Shown here: positions 50,552 to 57,041 of the stretch, one piece after another
Layout: each line of letters starts with the position of its first letter
How positions within the stretch are numbered: the first letter of the stretch is position 1
NCBI GenBank assembly: GCA_028278245.1
Contig: JANQEQ010000153.1
Coordinates: 1-57,041 of the forward strand
Length of the DNA: 57,041 bases
Origin: Phycisphaerales bacterium
GTDB lineage: Bacteria; Planctomycetota; Phycisphaerae; Phycisphaerales; SM1A02
Reading direction: 5' to 3'
Translations under genes and position numbers: made by a program
Notes under the pieces: generated by a model
The model's database searches: none
What the model was told of the DNA's origin: nothing
Seen by the model: the letters and a program-made list of their open reading frames with translations, nothing else

Positions 50552-52099
50552 TTAATCCATGACAGGCTCAACAAGTAATGGGACCTCTGTCAAGAGCAAA
50601 TGGAGATGGCCATCAATGATCTGAATCTCTTCAACTTCGATTTCACCAGGAACCGGTGAACTCACCAGAACGCTGGAAGCTTCAACGTACAAATCCCAAT
50701 ACTTGGGTTCAGCAGCACACCAGAGAACATAGATCGTACGTTCATTATTGGTGAGTTGAAAAGCATACACACTTTCGCTCGATGTGGATAACCTCTCGAC
50801 TTCAGTCATCGCTCCGATACTGCTAACAGTATTAACATAGGTTGTGAATGCAGGGCGTGCACTTCCGTCCAGACGTCGCAGCCCCTGAAATTCCCAGGAA
50901 CGGCCGCCGGGGTACCCTGGCCAGTCAGTGAGATTTGATATAATCACACCCTCAAGATCCAGTTCCATGGCAATGACCAGTTTCTTGACCAGCGCAAGTG
51001 CCTGCTCCCGTTCAAACCAGATTACGGTTTCCTCATGCTCGGGATTCTTCGGATTACTAAGCTTGTCATACAACTCATCCGCTTCTTCAGGTGTACGTGT
51101 TACACTGTCGACCATGGGACCAGCAGCGGCGTCCCCCACCCAGATTGGCTTGTTGTAGCCATTCTCAGCCATCTGCTCGCGGAGCCAGTTAACGATTCCA
51201 TGTCCCCCCTTGTAGTCATAGTTATAGTGAAACTCAATGACATCAAACCATTGATCAAAAGTAAGCATAGCCACGATAAATTGAAAAGCTGCTGCTAATT
51301 CAGGATTGAGATTAGCAATTCGAAAGGCCAGAACTTCAGGCGAGGGGCAGTCGTCGAACAATTCACCCAGATTGATACCCGAGAGAATCACTTTACTTTC
51401 TTCGTCAGCAAATTTAACTGCAGCGTAGGCGATCGCCAAAAGTTTAAGGTATTCTTCGAGCGTACCTTCCCAGTAGTAGCTGTGCTGCATCTCCTGACCG
51501 ATCTCGTAATACTTCACCGGCGTTATCAGATGGGGTGAATCATCGATACCATCACCATCGTAGCGTTCAACAATTGCCCGCATCAGAAGGCCGAAATCAT
51601 CAAGATACTCTTCCTTGATCGGCGTCGCTGATTCAGGACCGTTTGGTTCAGAGACTGCAGCCCAGGAACATCGTGGACTGATCACAATATGAACGTTTTC
51701 GAATCCGTGGGATTGCCAGTGGTTGACCAGGTAGTCCAGCATTAGCCAGTTGTAGGTATGAACCTCACCCACAGGGGGATTCTGTTCCACAAACTCCCAG
51801 TGCACCAGTCCGACTCCGATCCAGCTCGCCCCGATTTCCGTATATTCGGGGGCAAGGTCGGGTCGGGCAATTTCCACGCCGAAATTGAATCCAGAAGCAA
51901 TAGGCGCTTCTTTGTCAATTTCTGTCATCGATGCGATATCACGATTCGAGGCGCTTTGTTCCAGCACATTGATGAAACGTTCCCAATCCTTGTTCGATAA
52001 AGCATCTTCTAAATCGGGAATGAATATATCAGCACTTGCTATATAACTCACAAGGCTCAGTACCAGGAAACAGAATAGGTATCGCAAGACTATCAGCAT
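50552..52099 (-). CDS. secreted glycoside-hydrolase-fold protein with altered catalytic residues
   Basis: 515 residues with a signal peptide ('FLVLSLVSYIASA'). The middle looks like a (beta/alpha)8 barrel of clan GH-A: 'FNFGVEIARPD', 'IGVGLVHWEFVEQNPP', 'HIVISPRCSWAA', 'VKYYEIGQEMQHSYYW' (strand 4, Glu203), 'WFDVIEFHYNYDY' (strand 6), 'KPIWVGDAAAG' (strand 7). In active members strand 4 ends 'NE' and strand 7 ends with Glu; here they are 'QE' and Asp323. A small beta domain follows. It may bind rather than cut glycans. The ATG has GGAG upstream. Confidence 0.72.
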   Translation of the reverse strand: MLIVLRYLFCFLVLSLVSYIASADIFIPDLEDALSNKDWERFINVLEQSASNRDIASMTEIDKEAPIASGFNFGVEIARPDLAPEYTEIGASWIGVGLVHWEFVEQNPPVGEVHTYNWLMLDYLVNHWQSHGFENVHIVISPRCSWAAVSEPNGPESATPIKEEYLDDFGLLMRAIVERYDGDGIDDSPHLITPVKYYEIGQEMQHSYYWEGTLEEYLKLLAIAYAAVKFADEESKVILSGINLGELFDDCPSPEVLAFRIANLNPELAAAFQFIVAMLTFDQWFDVIEFHYNYDYKGGHGIVNWLREQMAENGYNKPIWVGDAAAGPMVDSVTRTPEEADELYDKLSNPKNPEHEETVIWFEREQALALVKKLVIAMELDLEGVIISNLTDWPGYPGGRSWEFQGLRRLDGSARPAFTTYVNTVSSIGAMTEVERLSTSSESVYAFQLTNNERTIYVLWCAAEPKYWDLYVEASSVLVSSPVPGEIEVEEIQIIDGHLHLLLTEVPLLVEPVMD

Positions 52100-52301
52100 T
52101 TCAGACTCCAGCGGAAATCCAGAATTCCTGGCCCTATTATAAAAAATTCCCTGTATCAGGGAGCAGAGTCGGTGTGAGTATATTGCGCTGCATCCACAAT
52201 TGCGAGGTAATTCCTATTTTAACACGAATGGTCGTGATTATTGCTTGACTAAGCTACCAGGAACCTTGCCAGCGACAGAGTCCGCGGATTACCACCACCG
52301 G

Positions 52302-53300
52302 TTACTCTTTTTCTGACAGAGGATCTGTACGATAGAGACGGGTACCCAGCGCCCAGACCTTGTCGGTGAACGGGCCGGTGGCCAGGGGGGATTCCTGTTC
52401 GGGTCGGGCGGCTGTGAGAGCCATCTGCACCTTCGCATCGAGATTGTCCACCAGCGAGACGAAGATTGCCTCTGGTGTGCCAGGCACTTTCACCGCGCCG
52501 AATTCCGGCTGACCGTGGTGACTCAAAATGATGTGCTGTAACACGCGCAGAGCATCGGGAGGAAGCTTATGGCCGGACTGCTTGCCGGCAATCGTCGCCT
52601 TGATCTGCAACCAGATTGCACCGCGCACCACGTGACCGACCAGATTGCCATCGGTCGAGTAATTGAAACCCTGTTCCCAGGTCAGTTCCGCGGTCTTGCC
52701 CAGATCATGCAGGAACAATCCCATCAGAACGATGTCGCGATTGAGCTGGGGATAGAGAGGCAGCATAGTCTCAGCGATCTTCAATACCTGCAGGGTGTGT
52801 TCGAGCAATCCCCCAACCCAGGCATGGTGCAGACTCATTGCAGCAGGTGCCTGTTGAAAACTCTGCATGAGATCTTCATCCGCAAGGTACGTATCGGCCA
52901 GGGCCTGCATTGCAGGATGTTTTAAAGTTGTCATGATTTGCTTCAATTCAGCAAACATCTCGCCGATGTCCCGCGAACTGCTGGGCAGCAGGGTTTTCAT
53001 ATCCTCCGTACTGACTTCAACCGGTTTGATCTGCTCGATAACGAGCTGAATCTGGCCGTTGTACAGCTGGCTGTGCCCGGAGAGGAATACAAACCCAGCC
53101 CCCTCAATTTCCGGAAATGTCTGTTCATCGAAGGACCACTGCCTGCATGCCATCTCTCCTGTGGCATCGCGAATCAGGCATTTCAGATAAGGCTTCCCTC
53201 CCCGAGTGGTTCCAATCTGTGGATTGACCAGACTGTAGATACCATCAACATAGGAGTTGGATGTAATCGTGTTGAGGTTGACATGAGGGGTTTCGGACAT
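52302..53300 (-). CDS. OB-fold/HD-domain 3'-5' exoribonuclease (YhaM-like)
   Basis: 332 residues. An N-terminal OB-fold ('KPYLKCLIRDATGEMACRQW', 'FVFLSGHSQLYNGQIQLVIEQI') is followed by an HD domain: 'SLHHAWVGGLLEHTLQVLK', 'MGLFLHDLGKTAEL', 'ILSHHGQPEFGAVKVPGTPEAIFVSLVDNLDAKV', with all metal-binding His/Asp present. YhaM-type proteins degrade RNA from the 3' end in Firmicutes. GGGAGG stands six bases before the ATG. Confidence 0.88.
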   Translation of the reverse strand: MSETPHVNLNTITSNSYVDGIYSLVNPQIGTTRGGKPYLKCLIRDATGEMACRQWSFDEQTFPEIEGAGFVFLSGHSQLYNGQIQLVIEQIKPVEVSTEDMKTLLPSSSRDIGEMFAELKQIMTTLKHPAMQALADTYLADEDLMQSFQQAPAAMSLHHAWVGGLLEHTLQVLKIAETMLPLYPQLNRDIVLMGLFLHDLGKTAELTWEQGFNYSTDGNLVGHVVRGAIWLQIKATIAGKQSGHKLPPDALRVLQHIILSHHGQPEFGAVKVPGTPEAIFVSLVDNLDAKVQMALTAARPEQESPLATGPFTDKVWALGTRLYRTDPLSEKE

Positions 53301-53401
53301 GATGCCTCCCTGGCTGAATACGAAAGATCCACTTCAGGTGTGCAGTGTACACGTTGTTCCACGGATGCGGAACATGCGTTGATAGCAGGAAATCAGGCAG
53401 G

Positions 53402-54340
53402 TTATGAGCGATATTCCTGCATAATCCGGTGCAATTCCAACAGGAGGTCACCAGCGAGCAGTCCACTGGTACCATTCTGTTGTGCCCATTGATCTGCTGC
53501 CAGTCCGTGCAGATACACCCCCCACCGGGCACAATCCAGAAGACTCAGATTGTTCGTCGAGTCATTTCGTGGTGCATAAAACTGGGCGATAAGACCTGCG
53601 ATGAGGCCGGTGAGCATGTCACCCGTCCCGGCGGTTGCCAATGCGACATTGCCTGTCGGATTGACGTAACTCTTCAGGCCGTCGGTGATAACTGTCCCTG
53701 CACCCTTGAGGACGACGATACACCCAAGTCGTTGGGCAAGCTGCCCTGCCGCATCGATCCTTTGCTGTGGTGACTCTAAAGGTAACTCAATCCCCACCGC
53801 GGATGCCAATCGCCGAAATTCGCCGGGGTGCGGGGTCAGCACCGCCGAGGCATGGAAATCAAGCTGAAACTCCGGCACAGCCGCCAGAGCATTAAGTCCA
53901 TCAGCATCAATTACCAGGGGGACTCGTTCTTGATGGACCAGGGGCATAACCATCTGTTGTTGTGGTACATCAGCTCCCAGGCCCGGACCCACCGCCAGGC
54001 AATTCACCTGTGTGAGATACTGATCGAGCACTGTTGCGACCGCGCTTGGTTGGAATGCGCCATCATCATCCACCGGTAATGCCAGACCGGTCGCAGATGG
54101 TGCCACAGTCAGGGCTGCGAACATCATTGGCTCAGGTACCGCAAGAATTGCCAATCCCGTTCCGCACCGAAGTGCAGCCAATGCACTGAACGCCGGTCCA
54201 CCCAGCATGACACGTGCATCCGCACATTGTCCGCCAACCACACACACCGTACCGAATGTCCCTTTATGCCCATCTGGAGGACGTACGGGAAGTGGGGGCA
54301 GATCGTCAGGCTGAGTGGCTTGCATTGCGGTTTCTTCCAT
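53402..54340 (-). CDS. nnrD: ADP-dependent NAD(P)H-hydrate dehydratase
   Basis: 312 residues from the ATG at 54340 (a TTG at 54364 and an ATG at 54325 are alternatives). The ribokinase-like YjeF C-terminal domain is clear: 'HKGTFGTVCVVGG', 'CLAVGPGLGAD', 'PLVIDADGLNAL', 'AVLTPHPGEFRRLA', 'CIVVLKGAGTVI', and 'TAGTGDMLTGLIAGLIAQ' (catalytic Asp). It repairs hydrated NADH and NADPH with ADP. The epimerase half (YjeF N-domain) is not fused and is not in the window. Confidence 0.93.
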   Translation of the reverse strand: MEETAMQATQPDDLPPLPVRPPDGHKGTFGTVCVVGGQCADARVMLGGPAFSALAALRCGTGLAILAVPEPMMFAALTVAPSATGLALPVDDDGAFQPSAVATVLDQYLTQVNCLAVGPGLGADVPQQQMVMPLVHQERVPLVIDADGLNALAAVPEFQLDFHASAVLTPHPGEFRRLASAVGIELPLESPQQRIDAAGQLAQRLGCIVVLKGAGTVITDGLKSYVNPTGNVALATAGTGDMLTGLIAGLIAQFYAPRNDSTNNLSLLDCARWGVYLHGLAADQWAQQNGTSGLLAGDLLLELHRIMQEYRS

Positions 54341-54681
54341 GATCGGGAATCCCTGATGTATCAAGGATGATACAGAAACATCTATGCACGTACTGAAAAG
54401 TATAACGTTTCCAATTCACTGCTGTGCATGGCCTACCCTGAATGATTTCTAACATTTTTTTGTCACAGTGACACACATGTGTCATCGTCCCACTGTTCGG
54501 TTAAGACATTCCTGCCGATAATTGTGTGAGTGAACTGTCATTCCCGTTACTCCATGATGCAAACATGGAATGTACGCCGGCTGAATTTGTACGACCTCTC
54601 TTCCTCAATCTGGGCAGTTACGATCGTTGTGTTCCACGAATGAACATACGCGCAACTGCCCAGCTTTTTCTTAAAGTGATA
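54341..54681. other. 341-base intergenic region with small palindromes
   Basis: It lies between the nnrD start and the end of the transglutaminase gene. GTCACAGTGAC at 54462-54472 (palindrome) and ACACATGTGT at 54473-54482 (perfect palindrome) overlap in the pattern of a regulator site. They lie about 120 bases before the nnrD start. A short plus-strand frame at 54526 overlaps the next gene antisense and looks non-coding. Confidence 0.35.
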
Positions 54682-56238
54682 TTACTCTGCATGAGAATCA
54701 TGATTTCCAGAATCAGGATACCCGATGTCGAGCACTTCAATCTCAAGATTTCCGATCAGCATGATGAGCGTTGATATTTCGCTGATGCCGGATCCTTCTT
54801 CCATGCTACTGGTACCCGTAAGAATGTGCCCCGCGTGGTAGCGTACGGGAAGGGTCGCATCTAGATCCACCCAACAGTCATCGATTAGAGCCTGTGTCCA
54901 CATATGCCAACCGAAGACTCCTTCAGTGCCGGCGAATTGATCGACATACACCAGGCCTATCGCAATCCTTGCCGGAATACCGCCGGCTCGCAATAACGCG
55001 CACAGCAATACACCATGCTCCGAACAATCACCCGTTTTCATCCGGGCTGTTTCCGATGCGGTCGCAAAAGCCGTATCTAGAGACTTGCTGTTGATATAGG
55101 TAAATACGAATTCTCGCAGCGCTTCGGCCTGAGCGAGTTTTTCTTTCGGATGTGATTTCACAACGCGCTGGGCGAGTTTTCTGATGAGCACATCATCACT
55201 ATCGATCAACGTGGAAGTTTCAAGGAAAGATGGATCATTCAAGTCATCTGGAGGGGCAGGGGAAGCATGATCAATGTCGACCGTAATCACCGCGCTGGTG
55301 CGATCTTCAGCCATCTCAACTTTCTGGGATGCAGTTGATGGAAGTTCGGGCAGGTTACCTGTGATCGCTTTCACCCTGTACTTCGCTCGAATGGCGCGCA
55401 GCGGCTGATCGATTCCCTGATCGGGTTTGACGAACGTGTTGATCATCAGTTCGGGGCTCGCACCTACCCCCGCTGCCAATGCCTCCTCACGCTTGGCAAT
55501 CCTGGTGACCATAACGCCTATACCCATATTGACCGATTCATAAACCTGCCGTCCATCTTGTGTTAACATGACGGTGGCGGGCATCGGTACGATGTCGTTG
55601 GTTGATTGCCAAACCGAAACTGGGATAGTCTGACCGGCAAGCTCGTATTCATCTTCACCCTGATACACCTGCTTGATCGTGAGTGGCGTGAGACCATATT
55701 CCGGAGCCAGCGTACGAAACGTGATTTCCTTGTCCCCCACTTCACGCTTCGCTCGGCAATAGCGCTCAGCAGCACGCGGTGGATACCAGATCCCCTCCGG
55801 CAAAGGATGTTCATCGACGTTTTCACGATCCCCCTGAGTCGAGATTATCTGAACATCATCGTCCCGGAAAAGATATTTTACTTCCACCTCCTCACGTGAT
55901 TGAGACTGTCTCGTATGCAACTCGATCGGCTCACCATCGTGCGTTTCAATAAAACGACTCTGCATGGTTATTTCAATCTCAATTGTGCCCCGGCTGACTT
56001 TGAGTTGGACTTCGCCATCCGTGCAATACTGCGTTCCATTATCAAGAATCGTCTCGCGCATCCAGCCGACGGTCGCGCCGCCCAGTTCCACGATATACCA
56101 ATGCTGGGAAACCTCTTTCCACGATTTTGATTCAGCACTGGTCGTCTGATCCGCCTGCATCATTCGTACAGCGCAGAACAAACCAATCACAAAGATGAGC
56201 CACGATTTTTTCAGTCGTGGAATGTGTTTTCGCTTCAT
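54682..56238 (-). CDS. secreted transglutaminase-domain protein
   Basis: 518 residues. A basic N-terminus and a signal segment ('SWLIFVIGLFCAVRMMQA') come first, then about 300 residues of beta-rich sequence without a recognised family. The transglutaminase-like core is at the C-terminal third: Cys in 'TGDCSEHGVLLCALLRAGGIPARIAIG', His in 'FGWHMWTQ', Asp in 'WVDLDATLP', the full triad. Such domains act as proteases or peptide-bond modifiers. GGAG precedes the ATG. Confidence 0.9.
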   Translation of the reverse strand: MKRKHIPRLKKSWLIFVIGLFCAVRMMQADQTTSAESKSWKEVSQHWYIVELGGATVGWMRETILDNGTQYCTDGEVQLKVSRGTIEIEITMQSRFIETHDGEPIELHTRQSQSREEVEVKYLFRDDDVQIISTQGDRENVDEHPLPEGIWYPPRAAERYCRAKREVGDKEITFRTLAPEYGLTPLTIKQVYQGEDEYELAGQTIPVSVWQSTNDIVPMPATVMLTQDGRQVYESVNMGIGVMVTRIAKREEALAAGVGASPELMINTFVKPDQGIDQPLRAIRAKYRVKAITGNLPELPSTASQKVEMAEDRTSAVITVDIDHASPAPPDDLNDPSFLETSTLIDSDDVLIRKLAQRVVKSHPKEKLAQAEALREFVFTYINSKSLDTAFATASETARMKTGDCSEHGVLLCALLRAGGIPARIAIGLVYVDQFAGTEGVFGWHMWTQALIDDCWVDLDATLPVRYHAGHILTGTSSMEEGSGISEISTLIMLIGNLEIEVLDIGYPDSGNHDSHAE

Positions 56239-56401
56239 CGGATAAACTCCACAGGATGAGTAAAGAGCACGTTATTTATAGTACCGGCTCCTGCGGTTTC
56301 AGGAGCAAATAAACGGTAAATAGCCTGCCCCGTGTCTGGAGAGGGGATTATGCTCGTTTCAGACTATTTCCCCCTCTCCCAAACTGTGGTACATATTGGA
56401 T

Positions 56402-57041
56402 ATGAACGCAACACCTCAAAATATCGGTTTTATTGGGACGGGAGTCATGGGTTCAGCCATGGCGGGGCATTTGATTGATCATGGATACAAACTGACAATT
56501 CACAACCGTACCCGAGCAAAAGCAGAGTCGTTGTTGGAACGCGGCGCACGTTGGGCAGATACTCCGGCGGAGACTGCTTCGGGAGCCGAGGTTGTCATTT
56601 CAATTGTCGGATTTCCCCATGATGTTGACGCGACACACTTCGGCGAGCATGGCACTCTCACCGCAGATCCACTCCCGCGCGTCATCGTTGATATGACCAC
56701 GAGCAATCCCAGCCTGGCGGTTCGATTGGCAGAGGCAGCACGCAAGATAAACGTCGGTGCGGTCGATGCGCCCGTAAGTGGAGGCGACATCGGGGCGCAG
56801 AATGCCTCACTCTCCATAATGGTTGGGGGGGATGATGATTCAGTCAGCTACGTTCAGCCAATCCTCCAGTGCATGGGCAGCAATATCGTTCATCAGGGGG
56901 GACCGGGATCGGGGCAACACACCAAAATGGTGAATCAGATTCTCATCGCAACGAATATGATCGGTGTCTGCGAAGGTCTGCTCTATGCTGACCGGGCCGG
57001 ATTGGATCCTATGCAAGTGATCGAGTCAGTCAGCAAAGGGG
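56402..57041 (+). CDS. beta-hydroxyacid dehydrogenase family (cut by window edge)
   Basis: 213 residues are visible from the ATG at 56402; the stop lies outside. The NAD(P) site '[23 protein letters not shown]' is at residues 7-29, followed by the substrate motif '[22 protein letters not shown]' and the catalytic Lys in '[15 protein letters not shown]'. The family includes 3-hydroxyisobutyrate, tartronate-semialdehyde and glyoxylate reductases; the exact substrate is unknown. Minus-strand frames across it are shadows. Confidence 0.92.
   Translation, partial: MNATPQNIGFIGTGVMGSAMAGHLIDHGYKLTIHNRTRAKAESLLERGARWADTPAETASGAEVVISIVGFPHDVDATHFGEHGTLTADPLPRVIVDMTTSNPSLAVRLAEAARKINVGAVDAPVSGGDIGAQNASLSIMVGGDDDSVSYVQPILQCMGSNIVHQGGPGSGQHTKMVNQILIATNMIGVCEGLLYADRAGLDPMQVIESVSKG

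Noticed and set aside
54526-54774. 82-codon plus-strand frame
   Set aside because: Overlaps the end of the transglutaminase gene antisense and lacks any motif.

Overview
The window reads like a chromosomal segment of a Gram-negative planctomycete, most likely of the class Phycisphaerae. This is inferred from several things seen together: lipid A synthesis (LpxB), an exosortase with an EpsI-type partner, a secreted protein with a PEP-CTERM-like tail, a secreted protein ending in paired dockerin-like Ca-binding motifs of the 'DLTGD...AAWGPC' kind, and many secreted proteins of no known family. Base composition is near 50% G+C, except for an AT-rich gene at 22315-22968 and a moderately AT-rich stretch around 36.9-39.5 kb. 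I see no phage, transposase, CRISPR array or rRNA. Two tRNA genes are present.

Left part (1-7.4 kb): a UbiD-type decarboxylase cut by the left edge and divergent from a SAM methyltransferase; an ABC-2 exporter pair; a small zinc-ribbon membrane protein; a protein of unknown function; and a MauE-like membrane protein fused to a thioredoxin-like domain. About 620 bases without a gene (6764-7382) separate these from the next block.

Exopolysaccharide/exosortase block (7.4-20.2 kb): nine plus-strand genes, mostly overlapping or tightly spaced, look like one operon. In order they encode an RmlC-like cupin, a degenerate NDP-sugar nucleotidyltransferase with a left-handed beta-helix, an exosortase with its Cys-Arg-His triad, an EpsI-family protein, a Wzz/Wzc-type tyrosine autokinase-like protein, an initiating sugar-phosphate transferase, a 1388-residue TPR protein, RmlA and RmlB. 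They would make and export a polysaccharide (dTDP-rhamnose precursor supply, initiation, chain-length control) and couple it to C-terminal processing of exported proteins. A candidate substrate with a variant PEP-CTERM tail is encoded 17 kb downstream (36930-37523).

Middle (20.3-36.6 kb): an MscS channel, the AT-rich orphan gene, a cluster of small inverted and direct repeats, then gmhA, a cysteine-desulfurase-family gene and rtcB on the minus strand, a secreted protein of unknown function, trxB, a glutamate/dicarboxylate-type symporter, asparagine synthetase, a PEBP lipoprotein, aspS, and lpxB. Right part (36.9-57.0 kb): the PEP-CTERM and dockerin proteins, a PD-(D/E)XK-like protein, two adjacent Na+-coupled amino-acid transporters that both carry large extra loops, a conserved protein overlapping a YkgJ-type cysteine-cluster protein, a GT-C glycosyltransferase, a STAS protein, tRNA-Pro and tRNA-Ser with their terminator, truB, a lipoprotein gene broken by an in-frame stop, a glycosidase-fold protein with altered catalytic residues, a YhaM-like OB/HD nuclease, an NAD(P)HX dehydratase, a transglutaminase and a beta-hydroxyacid dehydrogenase cut by the right edge.

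The best candidates for new biology are the exosortase/EPS operon with its degenerate nucleotidyltransferase and its presumed substrate, the paired loop-expanded transporters, the MauE-thioredoxin fusion, and the PD-(D/E)XK-like orphan.
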